Source: Anabaena catenula FACHB-362
GTDB lineage: Bacteria; Cyanobacteriota; Cyanobacteriia; Cyanobacteriales; Nostocaceae
NCBI RefSeq assembly: GCF_014698735.1
Contig: NZ_JACJTQ010000050.1
Coordinates: forward strand, 1-38,831
Length of the DNA: 38,831 nt
Direction of reading: 5' to 3'
Below the pieces are notes generated by a model. It saw nothing but the letters and a program-made list of their open reading frames with translations. It was not told the origin of the DNA and ran no database searches. The translations under genes were made by a program, and so were the position numbers. Shown in pieces: positions 1 through 8,187 of this stretch. Every line of letters begins with the position of its first letter. Positions within the stretch are counted from its first letter, which is position 1.

Positions 1-107
1 GGCATCTCTAACGCTTATTTTAGCGTACCAGCCAGCTACCTTTGCATTGGGGCATCTCACTTTTAAAAGCAGTGGCAGTAACACTTTAGCTATTTCCGGA
101 GATGTCT
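1..107. mobile_element. Possible end of an insertion sequence (partial, runs off the left edge)
   Basis: On the minus strand, 91-107 reads AGACATCTCCGGAAATA. Nearly the same string (AGACATCTCCGAAAAAG) appears on the plus strand at 38726-38742, just before a truncated ORF at the right edge. Two copies of an 11-base core in opposite orientations at the two edges suggest terminal inverted repeats of related insertion sequences. No recognisable transposase remains in 1-90; the minus strand keeps a short open frame with no start codon. The family is not identified and the call is tentative. Confidence 0.3.
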
Positions 108-235
108 ATTGTATATAAATCCCCAAAATTGGCAATTTTCAAGTATTCATAGATTTATCAAGCAAGGAATTTATCCTCCAAATTGGGGTGTTGATGTAAT
201 TCTCCATATCCCATCCAGTGATTTGTATGATTAAC

Positions 236-317
236 GTAGGGTGTGTTAGCGTCAGCGTAACGCACCGATTAAATATCAATAAAAAACGGTGCGTTAATGA
301 AATGTAACGCACCCTAC
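236..317. repeat. 82-bp palindromic repeat with two nested hairpins
   Basis: The outer ends GTAGGGTG and CACCCTAC are exact inverted repeats. Each half is also a hairpin of its own: GGTGTGTTA with TAACGCACC on the left, and GGTGCGTTA with TAACGCACC on the right. This is typical of the small non-coding palindromic repeats scattered between genes in filamentous cyanobacteria. It lies just downstream of the stop codon of the minus-strand gene at 335, so it may also act as a transcript end or stabiliser for that gene; that role is inferred. Confidence 0.75.
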
Positions 318-334
318 AAGATTAGCGATCGCAC

Positions 335-970
335 TCAAGTACGGTTAGGTTTACTGATGTGACTAGCTTGCATCTGTGACACGGAAGATTCAGCCATATA
401 CTTATCAAAATCGCTAATAAACAAACCTAAAATCTTACCTTGAGATAAGCCTTTATTACTATGGCCAAGATCCTTACGTATAGCTAGTAGTAAATCTTCT
501 ATAAGTAAGGCGATCTCTCTACCATCACCAGTATCATTATTGTTCTTAAATTTATAAAATTTTTGCAAAATATCATCCGATCCCCAAACTATAATTTTCT
601 CAGTAAAGCTAAACATAAAGTTTTCCATTTCGTCTTCTGGAAGTTGCTCACCTTTTTTTACTGACTTCACAATCTTAAAAACAAAATTAATTAGTTCTTC
701 GTAGACTGGAATTTTCTTATCACGGTTATCCTGGATAATTTTTACCCTCTGTTCTAAAAACTTGGAAATAAGAACTGAAAATACAGATACAAGAACAGTC
801 GCTGTAGCTGCGACTATTGCAGCAGCAACTCGAGGATCAAGTTCAAGAAGTAAATCTACGAGAATTTTGATAATTGTGTAAATAAAAGCACAGATCAAAG
901 CCAGAAGTAAAAATCCCAACAGATTTTGTATCGCAGATTGTTGTTTTTGCTGCATTGTATCTACTTGCAT
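335..970 (-). CDS. Conserved membrane protein of unknown function
   Basis: The protein has 211 residues. Two hydrophobic segments lie near the N-terminus (about residues 16-40 and 47-68), followed by a charged soluble domain of about 140 residues. The soluble part contains KKIPVYEELINFVFKI, FTEKIIVWGSDDIL and LLLAIRKDLGH, a pattern I associate with a widespread but uncharacterised bacterial membrane family. The ATG at 970 starts the frame; no clear ribosome binding site is visible, and a second ATG five codons in is possible. It is transcribed alone, downstream of and in the same direction as serS, with about 170 bases between them. Nothing in the sequence gives an enzymatic function. Confidence 0.7.
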   Translation of the reverse strand: MQVDTMQQKQQSAIQNLLGFLLLALICAFIYTIIKILVDLLLELDPRVAAAIVAATATVLVSVFSVLISKFLEQRVKIIQDNRDKKIPVYEELINFVFKIVKSVKKGEQLPEDEMENFMFSFTEKIIVWGSDDILQKFYKFKNNNDTGDGREIALLIEDLLLAIRKDLGHSNKGLSQGKILGLFISDFDKYMAESSVSQMQASHISKPNRT

Positions 971-1095
971 AATTAAGAATAGACATATTATAGGGTTTTA
1001 AATTTGAGTTTTGCCAAACTAATTGTATCTTCAACCCATATCGGAGCATAAGCCTCTATATATTTTGAAAAAATAAATATCGTTTATCAAAACAC

Positions 1096-1128
1096 TTGTA
1101 GAGACGCACCCAAAAAACGCCTCTACAA
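1096..1128. repeat. Inverted repeat downstream of serS, possible terminator
   Basis: TTGTAGAGACGC (1096-1107) faces GCCTCTACAA (1119-1128) across an A-rich loop, giving a stem of about ten pairs. It starts ten bases past the serS stop codon on the minus strand, where a terminator would be expected, although the T-tract after it is weak. The same TTGTAGAGACG palindrome is a common dispersed repeat in Nostoc-type genomes, so it may be a repeat co-opted as a terminator. Confidence 0.55.
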
Positions 1129-1137
1129 AAACCTAAA

Positions 1138-2418
1138 CTACAAAACCTCCCTCCCTAAAAACGATCGCAAAACCTCCGGTACTTTAATCGTCCCATCTGG
1201 TTGCTGATAATTCTCCAAAATCGCCGCCATAGTCCTTCCCACAGCCAAACCAGAACCATTCAACGTATGCACAAATTGCGTCCCTTTCTTACCAGCTTCC
1301 TTAAAGCGAATATCCGCCCGTCGTGCTTGAAAATCAACACAATTAGAACAACTAGAAATCTCTCGATACTTCCCAGAAGAAGGCAACCAAACCTCTAAAT
1401 CATAGGTCTTTGTTGCCCCAAAACCTAAATCAGCAGTACATAAATTAATCACTCGATAAGGCAATTTTAAAGCTTGTAAAATACTCTCTGCACTTCCAAC
1501 TAACTTCTCTAATTCATCAAAGGAATTTTCCGGCTTTACTAATTTCACCAACTCAACTTTATTGAATTGATGCAACCGAATTAAACCCCGCATATCTCTG
1601 CCATAACTTCCTGCTTCTCGACGAAAACATGGCGTATATGCACAGTGATAAATGGGTAATTCTTCCGCGTTGATAATTTCGCCCCGATAAAAGTTAGTAA
1701 CCGGAACTTCCGCAGTTGGGATTAACCACAATTCATCATCTGCACATTTAAAACTTTCTTCTGCAAACTTCGGTAATTGTCCAGTTCCCGTTAAAGAATC
1801 TGTATTTACTAACAACGGTGGACTAACTTCTACATACCCATTTTCAATATGCTTAGAAAGCATAAATTGAATTAACGCTCTTTCTAAAGCAGCACCCGCA
1901 CCGATAAGACTCACAAACCGACTTTGGGCAATTTTTACGGCTCTTTCAAAATTGAGAATACCCAGCTTTTCGCCAATTTCCCAATGTGGGAGAATATTTG
2001 GGTTTTGAGGCAGATATTCATCACCCCAACGGCGTACTTCTTGGTTATCATCTTCGCTCTTACCAATGGGTGTAGAATCACTGGGTAAGTTGGGAAGCGC
2101 CAAAACCAGTTGATCAATTTGGGCTTTTAGTTCTTTTTCTTGGGGTTCTAGTTCGCTTAATGTAGCTTTGAGAGAGTTACCTTCATCCTTTAAAGCTTGA
2201 ATTTCTGGGTCTTGAGGATTAACACCAGATTTCACCTTTTGGCCAACTAGTTTACCAATTTCGTTGCTGCGGGCTTGGAGTTGATTCCGTTTTCCCTCCA
2301 GTTCCCGTTGCTTTTGATCTGACTCTAGTATGGGTTGGATGTCGTACTTACCACTACGACTGCTCAACCGTTCTTGAATCGATTGCGGATTTTCCCGTAT
2401 TTGCTTAATATCCAGCAC
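1138..2418 (-). CDS. serS: Seryl-tRNA synthetase
   Basis: Class II aminoacyl-tRNA synthetase that charges tRNA(Ser) and tRNA(Sec) with serine in the cytoplasm. The N-terminal 110 residues form the long helical tRNA-binding arm, rich in Glu, Lys and Gln. The catalytic core follows, with the TGTGQLPKF segment, motif 2 ([21 protein letters not shown]) and motif 3 ([17 protein letters not shown]). The open frame reaches a TTG at 2430, but I chose the GTG at 2418: it gives the family's usual start [12 protein letters not shown] and a length of 426 residues. GAGA lies about seven bases upstream of that GTG. The gene appears to be monocistronic and ends at a hairpin repeat. The identification is secure; only the start is open. 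Confidence 0.96.
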   Translation of the reverse strand: MLDIKQIRENPQSIQERLSSRSGKYDIQPILESDQKQRELEGKRNQLQARSNEIGKLVGQKVKSGVNPQDPEIQALKDEGNSLKATLSELEPQEKELKAQIDQLVLALPNLPSDSTPIGKSEDDNQEVRRWGDEYLPQNPNILPHWEIGEKLGILNFERAVKIAQSRFVSLIGAGAALERALIQFMLSKHIENGYVEVSPPLLVNTDSLTGTGQLPKFAEESFKCADDELWLIPTAEVPVTNFYRGEIINAEELPIYHCAYTPCFRREAGSYGRDMRGLIRLHQFNKVELVKLVKPENSFDELEKLVGSAESILQALKLPYRVINLCTADLGFGATKTYDLEVWLPSSGKYREISSCSNCVDFQARRADIRFKEAGKKGTQFVHTLNGSGLAVGRTMAAILENYQQPDGTIKVPEVLRSFLGREVL

Positions 2419-2500
2419 AATTTTTCTCAATCTTTTGTGAGTGGTTAGTTGTCAGTTGTGAGGAGAAAATATGAATATTATTATGCTCAATCCATACTTT

Positions 2501-3073
2501 TCATGGTTTAGTAATGCGATTCAGTAAAAACAGGGACACAACCAGTCCTGCAAAATGGGCTGAGACAGTGTTTGTGTTTGCCTGCACTACCAGCATATCT
2601 AAACCGCTAATAATCCGGGTGGGGTCAAATAGTTGGGTAGTTACAGCTTGGGGAGATATCGACCTCGCTACCAGTGTACCGACTATTGCTTGCGCCCCCA
2701 ACAAAGTCACTAGTATCCCTCCTAAATTCACCCATAGTCCCAAGCGGATTACCTGCATAGTTTCAAGTTTACGCGGGCGATTGCTAGGATTGGGGGATTC
2801 TAGTTGTTTGCCAATTCTAGTGTAACGATAGGCTAAGTAAATACCCCCACCTAACACCACTATTCCACAAATTGCCAGAAATACACCAAATCCAGTTCCT
2901 GGATTATTATTGGGACTACCTGCTCTTTGACTAAATATGGCGAATAATAAAACTATAATCCCAGAGATAACACCCAGTACTAGTTGAATCCAAAAACTAA
3001 TCCAACCTGCCAAGCGAAACGTTTGGGCAATGATCCGGAGATTAGAGGATGGAGCTTCGGAGTTTTGTGACAT
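2501..3073 (-). CDS. DUF3611 membrane protein, Tic21/PIC1-like
   Basis: A 190-residue integral membrane protein with four hydrophobic segments (about residues 20-45, 62-82, 108-132 and 165-187), separated by polar loops. The opening LRIIAQTFRLAGWISFWIQL, the internal YRYTRIGKQLESP and the closing SAHFAGLVVSLFLLNRI fit the cyanobacterial DUF3611 family. Its plant relative is the chloroplast inner-envelope protein Tic21/PIC1, linked to protein import and iron transport. The role in cyanobacteria is not settled; iron transport is one proposal. The ATG at 3073 fits the family length; no strong ribosome binding site is visible. It is upstream of serS on the same strand with an 82-base gap, so cotranscription is possible. 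Confidence 0.75.
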   Translation of the reverse strand: MSQNSEAPSSNLRIIAQTFRLAGWISFWIQLVLGVISGIIVLLFAIFSQRAGSPNNNPGTGFGVFLAICGIVVLGGGIYLAYRYTRIGKQLESPNPSNRPRKLETMQVIRLGLWVNLGGILVTLLGAQAIVGTLVARSISPQAVTTQLFDPTRIISGLDMLVVQANTNTVSAHFAGLVVSLFLLNRITKP

Positions 3074-3090
3074 AAGGGACTGGGGATAAA

Positions 3091-3120
3091 TTAAAAATTA
3101 AAAATTAAAAATTAAAAATT
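3091..3120. repeat. Four tandem TTAAAAA heptamers
   Basis: TTAAAAA repeats four times without a break between the divergent starts of the Tic21-like gene and the CCB1-like gene. Period-7 A/T-rich arrays like this are common between genes in filamentous cyanobacteria. Here it sits in the shared promoter region, so changes in copy number could alter promoter spacing. Confidence 0.85.
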
Positions 3121-3218
3121 CCCGAAAATTTCTATTTGCGGATTTTTTTCTGTTGTCCGTAAATTCCAGAATAATTGATAATAGATAAATCTGAACAGTC
3201 AAAAATTAAGAATTATTT

Positions 3219-3749
3219 ATGGATACTGCTATTGTGCAATCTACGCTGCTGCTAACTTTATTATTATCGATTGGATTGTTTTTCTTTATTCGTGCTGCTA
3301 CCAAAGACCGAACCGAAAGAGCGCAATTAGTTTCTGAGCAAGATGAAACGACTCTGATGAACCAATTAAAGGAGTATTTTCGCTCCCGTTCTTACCAAGT
3401 AACAGCGGTGGACAGAGAAAAGAACCAAGTGACTTTTGAAGGTTTTGTCAGACCTAGCTGGTTTTTAGCTATATTTTTGACATTACTGGCTGCGGTGGGT
3501 CTTGTTTGCTTATCACTGGTTTTGTCGTTTCTTTTTTCTAGCCAAAGTAAATTTTTGTTGGTACTAGTCCTACTTTCACCTTTGAGCGGGTTATTTTATT
3601 GGCGAAAAGCTGGAAGAATTGAGAAAGTGTCACTCAAATTGGAAACAATCCAGGGCGAACAACACTCCTCAACTAAAATCACTGTTATTGCCCATCGAGA
3701 TGAACTTGCTGAGTTACAAAGGGCTTTACAGTTAAAGACGGATGACTGA
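3219..3749 (+). CDS. CCB1-like factor for cytochrome b6 heme attachment
   Basis: A 176-residue membrane protein. Residues 5-25 form an N-terminal hydrophobic anchor. A polar segment follows (KDRTERAQLVSEQDETTLMN, then LKEYFRSRSYQV), then a pair of hydrophobic helices at about 85-108 and 112-128, and a basic C-terminal domain (ITVIAHRDELAELQRALQL). This layout matches the cyanobacterial family named cofactor assembly of complex C subunit B. Its plant relative CCB1 helps attach heme c(n) covalently to cytochrome b6 of the b6f complex in the thylakoid membrane. The family match is from memory of its pattern; the function is inferred by homology. It is transcribed alone, divergent from the Tic21-like gene. 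Confidence 0.72.
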   Translation: MDTAIVQSTLLLTLLLSIGLFFFIRAATKDRTERAQLVSEQDETTLMNQLKEYFRSRSYQVTAVDREKNQVTFEGFVRPSWFLAIFLTLLAAVGLVCLSLVLSFLFSSQSKFLLVLVLLSPLSGLFYWRKAGRIEKVSLKLETIQGEQHSSTKITVIAHRDELAELQRALQLKTDD

Positions 3750-3799
3750 AGGTTGGGTTTTCAGATCATCACTCAATTAATGATGAGAGAGACTTCTGA

Positions 3800-4084
3800 C
3801 TGACTTTTGAGGACATGAAATAGTAGGGAGGAGGCAAAACAAATCGGGGATTGCCAGTTTGCCTGACGAGTAGTTTCGTAAGGAAAATTGAGATTCGTTG
3901 GTAGAGTGTGTGGGCGATTGAAGCTCTGAGAGTACCACTCTACGCTTCGCTTTTCAATGCCTTTGACTCTGTCGCTACTCCCCGCTGCATCAGCATACTA
4001 GATAGATATCAACTCCCCCAACTAAGCAGGCTGAAAAGGAGTTGATCATCTAATGTGGAGAAGCTCGACTGGCGGTTTTTCAGC
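3800..4084 (+). ncRNA. Candidate structured non-coding RNA (6S-like fold)
   Basis: The 456-base gap between two genes has no credible ORF but many complementary segments in nested order: 3826-3830/4013-4017, 3868-3873/3975-3980, 3880-3883/3960-3963, 3887-3891/3954-3958 and 3901-3908/3936-3943. Together they make one long imperfect hairpin. A side hairpin (3832-3838/3858-3864) lies on the 5' flank, and a short GCTG/CAGC hairpin on the 3' flank. A closing stem, a central open region and a long irregular apical stem are the layout of 6S RNA, the regulator that binds RNA polymerase. I cannot confirm the family, the ends or the strand; a cis-acting leader or chance pairing remain possible. Confidence 0.35.
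4008..4046 (+). other. Strong hairpin ATCAACTCC/GGAGTTGAT
   Basis: Nine consecutive Watson-Crick pairs join 4008-4016 to 4038-4046 around a 21-base loop. Part of the loop and 3' arm, GCTGAAAA at 4030-4037, is also perfectly complementary to TTTTCAGC at 4077-4084. The 5' arm overlaps the segment that would close the long structure upstream. These are therefore competing or pseudoknotted pairings. No gene on the plus strand follows closely, so classical attenuation of a downstream gene is unlikely. Confidence 0.5.
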
Positions 4085-4205
4085 TACAAACTTAAAAAAA
4101 ATGGAATTTTTGCATAAACTGATCAATTTGGCCAGTTAATTATTGTCAGAGTCAGAAGTTAGAAGTCAGAAGTCACATTCAAGACGGTAAATAACCATTT
4201 ACAGG

Positions 4206-4523
4206 TTATCGACTAGCTACAGCAACTAGTTCTTGTCCAGTCGGAGGTTCTAGAACTCGCAGGCTGGGAAACAAGAAATGATTCTCTTCTACGTATTGAG
4301 CGCCAAACAGTCCTTTTTCTGCCCAGAAATAACGGTCTGTTGTGTGTTCGTTGCGTTTTACAAGTAGCAAGGCCGGTGGCAAAATACCTTCAGCTTGAAT
4401 GAACTTTCTTGCTGCTGTCACAGGTTTATCTTCGCCGCTTTCGATGCTATATTGAGGCACATGCTCCAGAATTCGCCGTCCTTCCTGGCGACGACGACTC
4501 TTCCTTTTACGTCTCCTTGCCAA
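4206..4523 (-). CDS. Small basic DUF3155 family protein
   Basis: The chosen start is a TTG at 4523, giving 105 residues beginning MARRRKRKSRRRQEGRRI. It sits seven bases after AGGAGGA, a near-perfect ribosome binding site. The open frame extends seven codons further to another TTG at 4544, but that would put the binding site inside the gene. The first 17 residues are almost all Arg and Lys. The remainder (AARKFIQAEGI, PPALLLVKRNEHTTDRYFW, FLFPSLRVL) matches a small cyanobacterial family of unknown function, recalled as DUF3155. The basic tail suggests binding to RNA or DNA, which is inference. It is transcribed toward the structured region at 3800-4084. Confidence 0.72.
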   Translation of the reverse strand: MARRRKRKSRRRQEGRRILEHVPQYSIESGEDKPVTAARKFIQAEGILPPALLLVKRNEHTTDRYFWAEKGLFGAQYVEENHFLFPSLRVLEPPTGQELVAVASR

Positions 4524-4536
4524 CCTATTGTCCTCC
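4509..4536 (-). promoter_or_regulatory. Strong ribosome binding site that fixes a TTG start
   Basis: On the minus strand AAGAGGAGGA is followed by CAATAGG and then TTG (first base at 4523). The spacing of seven bases is ideal. It decides between two in-frame TTG codons for the DUF3155 gene. A non-ATG start behind so strong a site is a common way to set moderate translation. Confidence 0.75.
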
Positions 4537-5096
4537 TCTTTCAAGCTATAAGATTGTAGTGATAGCTACAAAACCCGTCGTAATTATATAAGTTATAGTT
4601 TAAAAAATCAATGGTTTTTAATGTTTTGATACAAGGAATGTAATATGGTTGAATTTAGAGTAATTCTCAGTACCTATTACACCTGCTCAAAGAAAAACTA
4701 TAGCAATCCTCAATTATCTGCCTTTCAGGCACGCTATCCAAACGTGAGAAAGTTGGAAACAATTGGGCGAATAGAATATATCATCCGGCAAGCTAAGAAC
4801 GTTAGCGTTCACTTCGGGTGCCGTAGGCATAAGATAATGTGCCTTGAAGTTGCCAAATCCTCAGCCTTGGAAAGACCCTCTTAGGCTCTGATGTAGTTTA
4901 AATGATAATCAGCATAGTTCCTCGGAAAAAACCAGCTTTTTTCTCTTTTGCTGATAAATTTTAGTGGTAATATCATTCCCCAGAATAAAGCATGAGAGAG
5001 AAGATTTAGTTAAGCTGTATTAAATGAGGTCGGAAAAAACATAGCATCTTTTTTAATTTTCCCGGCAAGTCTGTAACCCTGAGCAAGAGCTAAAAA
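4524..5096. other. Intergenic region with a short shared repeat fragment
   Basis: This 573-base gap has no gene I can support. It contains GCCGTAGGCATA at 4820-4831, also present at 31846-31857 and part of a dispersed repeat. An open frame at 4645-4884 runs through this repeat and resembles no family I know. The last 200 bases are A/T-rich and should hold the promoter of the kinase at 5097. AAGAGC about six bases before that ATG is a plausible ribosome binding site. Confidence 0.5.
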
Positions 5097-6449
5097 ATGT
5101 TAATGTCTGCCAGTTCGGATTTTATTGCTCTGTGTCGAGAGCAAATATCATTGCTAACTCAAGGGCTGGGAGCTTCTTTGAGTGTTGTCTATTTAACACA
5201 AGAATTGGTAGAAACGTCCACAGGTGAGGCGCAATTAATTCCCGTGGTTGTCTATCCAGAGACGGGAGTATTAAGGCAGGGGGATGAATCGGCTGAGGGG
5301 AATCTAAACAAGCACATACCAACTGGCAATGTTTTGGCATTACCGAATCGCCGAAAATTACTGACCGCAGGAGGATTTTCTCCTCATCCATCACAGGAGT
5401 CTGGTACGAGGAATACAGATGAAAGCAATTTCCAGGAGGAATATCTACTCACTGGCAATCAAATTGTTTTACCTTTGATTTATGAAGGTGTGATGATGGG
5501 GTTATTGGTGACTGGTAGGGAAGATAGAGCCTGGAATGAACGAGAGGAAAGTCAAATCCAGCGGATAGCTCAGACTATGGCGATCGCTTGTATTTTAGAT
5601 CAACGTCGAGCTTGGTTGCAGCAGCAGCTACATCAACAACAGATTCTGCAAGAACAGCAACGGGATTTATTAGATAACCTTTTGCACCAGTTCCGTAACC
5701 CTTTAACAGCTATCAGAACTTTTGGTAAACTGCTATTTAAGCGACTGCGACAGGTAGATCCTAACCGAGATGTAGCGACTAGTATAGTGCGAGAGAGCGA
5801 TCGCCTCCAAGAGTTGCTGCAACAGTTTGATCAAGTCATTGATTTAACAGAAGCAGATTTAACTGCAATTTCTCTGCCTGAATCTGAGTTTGTTGTTGAG
5901 GCATCTGTGCAAAAATCTCCCCAGCAGGTACTACTATTGCCTGGTACGGGAGAAAAGATGACTGATTGTTCATTAGCAGAGTTGTTAACACCATTATTAG
6001 TATCGGCTCAAGCCATTGCCCAAGAGCGAAATCTGCAATTGCTCACAGATATTCCTCACAACTTACCATTTGTACAAGCTAATATCAAAGCATTACGAGA
6101 AGTTTTGAGTAATATTATTGATAATGCTTTAAAATATACTCCGGCTGGCGGCAAGATTAGGATTCAAGCCGGACAAAAAAGAGGAAATTTTCAAGGTATA
6201 GCTATTAGTGATAATGGGCCTGGGATTCCCCCTGAAGATTTAGAGCATTTGGGGGAAAGACATTACCGAGGTGTACAGGCGCAAACAGAAATTCCTGGTA
6301 CGGGTTTAGGGATAGCGATCGCTAAACAATTAATAGAGCAAATGCAGGGCAAAATAGAGGTTTTTAGCCCTGCACTCCAATCAGATTTGACTACATCCTC
6401 AACCCCAGGAACCACAGTTATTATTTGGTTACTTGAAGTTATTAATTAG
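5097..6449 (+). CDS. GAF-domain sensor histidine kinase, Hik2/CSK type
   Basis: A cytoplasmic sensor kinase of 450 residues without membrane segments. Residues 5-175 form a GAF-like sensor. A glutamine-rich helix (about 175-190) leads to the H-box LLHQFRNPLTAIRTFGK, with the phosphorylated His at 197. The ATPase domain has the N-box NIIDNALKYTP (from about 339), DNGPGIP (about 372) and GTGLGIAIAKQLIE (about 401). The H-box and domain order fit Hik2, the cyanobacterial relative of chloroplast sensor kinase, which senses plastoquinone redox state and salt. In that family N-terminal cysteines are implicated in an iron-sulfur cluster; Cys13 here is a candidate. No response regulator lies nearby, consistent with Hik2 signalling to unlinked regulators. 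The exact orthology is inferred. Confidence 0.8.
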   Translation: MLMSASSDFIALCREQISLLTQGLGASLSVVYLTQELVETSTGEAQLIPVVVYPETGVLRQGDESAEGNLNKHIPTGNVLALPNRRKLLTAGGFSPHPSQESGTRNTDESNFQEEYLLTGNQIVLPLIYEGVMMGLLVTGREDRAWNEREESQIQRIAQTMAIACILDQRRAWLQQQLHQQQILQEQQRDLLDNLLHQFRNPLTAIRTFGKLLFKRLRQVDPNRDVATSIVRESDRLQELLQQFDQVIDLTEADLTAISLPESEFVVEASVQKSPQQVLLLPGTGEKMTDCSLAELLTPLLVSAQAIAQERNLQLLTDIPHNLPFVQANIKALREVLSNIIDNALKYTPAGGKIRIQAGQKRGNFQGIAISDNGPGIPPEDLEHLGERHYRGVQAQTEIPGTGLGIAIAKQLIEQMQGKIEVFSPALQSDLTTSSTPGTTVIIWLLEVIN

Positions 6450-6595
6450 ATATTTCCAAGAAAGAATAGAAACCCGGAAAAAGCGCATTTTCTCTGCATT
6501 TATCTGCGGTTAATTATTCTTTTTTTGGTATTTCTCACTCTTCTATATATTCGTTATTGGTCATGAATTATGGGACATGAGCAAATAACCAATCA

Positions 6596-7837
6596 CTATT
6601 GAAGAGAGATTACGAGGTTTTGATCGACTCTCATATCTAAATCGGTGTTAGGTTCAATGGCGATTAAATCAATACTAGTTTTCCCAAAGAACAAACCAAT
6701 TAACGCCCCAATACCAGCACCACCTAAAACTTCTTCAGTGGCAATAGCGCGATCGCCTGTAACCGCAGATACACCTGCTGCTGCTGCTGCTCCCAATACG
6801 GTATTTTTGAGAATTGAACTAATATTACTGCCTTTTTTGACAGTTTCAGTTTTGGTAATCACATCAGAAGAAGCACTAATGTTATATTCTTTACCTGTTG
6901 TCAAAATTAATTTTTCAGCAACAAATTGAGAACCACCTTGAGCCGGTTTGAGTTTACCAATAACTTGACTACCCGCGGGTATCACCACTGTTCCATCTTG
7001 GGTAATTACGTTTTGTGATGTTATCAGAGTTAAAGGTGCAGTTTCGTCTTTAGTGACGAGAATTTTTTCTGCCTGTTCATACTTCACAGGGATAGTAGTT
7101 CCTTGAGGAATGGTGACAGATGTGAGTGGGGGTGGGGTAACTTGAAGAGAGACAACATAAGGTGAGTTAATTACTGTGGCTTGATTAGAACTAACCAAGG
7201 CTTGGTAAATAAACGCGGCTACTTGCGCCCTAGAAGCTGTAATAGTAGGATTGAGGAACTTGACATTAGGATAGTTGACGACAATTTGCTTTTGAGTAGC
7301 CGCAGCTATGGGACTACGAGCATAGCCAGAGATATTAGAGGCATCGTTGAAATATTGCAGAGTTGCTTCAACATTGCCAGTGGTAACATATTCTAAACCA
7401 TTGGCAAGGGAAACTAGAACCTGTTCACGGGGAATAGCTTGGTTAGGTCTGAATTGGTTGCCAGGATATCCAGATAAGAAACCGATGGTGTAGGCTTGCC
7501 GAATGGCGTTGTATGCCCAGTAGTTGCTGGGTACGTCATTAAAATTAATTGCCGGTCGTTGTGCTGATCTGTTAAAAGCTTTATTGATCATCGCGGCAAA
7601 TTGAGCGCGTGTGACCGGCTCTTCTGGACGGAATGTACCATCAGGAAATCCGGCAATTACACCTCGCTGGGATAATTGCTGAATAAACTGTGATGCCCAG
7701 TAGTTAGAGGAAACATCCGAAAAACTAGTTTGAGCGTATGTGGGTGTAGCTGTAAATAAAGGTGCTACTGAACCTGCTGTAACACTCAAAGCCATGATGA
7801 GGGCTGTTTTTGATTGCCATTGATTTAAAGTAAACAT
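6596..7837 (-). CDS. Exported SLH-domain envelope protein with glycine-zipper C-terminus
   Basis: 413 residues. A signal peptide (residues 1-36, hydrophobic core then TPTYAQ) is followed by three SLH modules. The first two are clear (FSDVSSNYWASQFI with GFPDGTFRPEEPVTRAQFAA; FNDVPSNYWAYNAI with GYPGNQFRPNQAIPREQ); the third is diverged (about 160-215). SLH modules anchor proteins to peptidoglycan-linked polymer. The C-terminal half has repeated strands (TIPQGTTIPVKYEQAEKILV, VVIPAGSQVIGKL), then a small-residue stretch (VLGGAGIGALIGLFFGK) like a glycine zipper. This half is shared with the next gene upstream at 8188-8877. The gene reads alone on the minus strand. A structural or transport role in the outer envelope is likely; the exact function is unknown. 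Confidence 0.8.
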   Translation of the reverse strand: MFTLNQWQSKTALIMALSVTAGSVAPLFTATPTYAQTSFSDVSSNYWASQFIQQLSQRGVIAGFPDGTFRPEEPVTRAQFAAMINKAFNRSAQRPAINFNDVPSNYWAYNAIRQAYTIGFLSGYPGNQFRPNQAIPREQVLVSLANGLEYVTTGNVEATLQYFNDASNISGYARSPIAAATQKQIVVNYPNVKFLNPTITASRAQVAAFIYQALVSSNQATVINSPYVVSLQVTPPPLTSVTIPQGTTIPVKYEQAEKILVTKDETAPLTLITSQNVITQDGTVVIPAGSQVIGKLKPAQGGSQFVAEKLILTTGKEYNISASSDVITKTETVKKGSNISSILKNTVLGAAAAAGVSAVTGDRAIATEEVLGGAGIGALIGLFFGKTSIDLIAIEPNTDLDMRVDQNLVISLQ

Positions 7838-8187
7838 TGGTATTACTCCTCTAAAATTATTTGTTCTTTCTGTTAACTACATCTGTTAACTACTTAGACC
7901 ATTTTGACAATAAACGGTTCCCACCAGTTTATATATTTGGTAACTACTTTTACTTATAGCTTCTGTACCATTGGTTATAGTATCATGTTTGGTTGAATAC
8001 TTAATCATTGAATTTGACACAGGAACTTGGAAGGAAATGCGGAAATTATGGTGTGAGTTTTGGGCTGTTGGTCTTTAGCAATAAGGTAAGTAGACATGAC
8101 TGAGTATACAAAATCAAGCGATCGCACACAATATTTACAGTGGCGATCGCTATTTAAGAGTTATTAGAGTCACGACTTCAGTTAAGT
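7838..8187. other. Intergenic region between the two envelope paralogues
   Basis: 350 bases without a credible gene. It holds two HIP1-type sites (near 8118 and 8144) flanking a short A/T-rich stretch, and the promoter region of the SLH gene. I see no convincing terminator for the paralogue upstream. Confidence 0.5.

Noticed and set aside
3901-3943. Possible thiamine pyrophosphate riboswitch because of CTGAGAGTACC
   Set aside because: The second conserved half of that riboswitch (the segment around CTGATCTGGATAATGCCAGCG) is absent and no thiamine gene follows.
4645-4884. 79-codon open frame on the plus strand
   Set aside because: It runs through a dispersed repeat (GCCGTAGGCATA), has no convincing binding site and resembles no family I know. 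It could be a small gene but cannot be supported.
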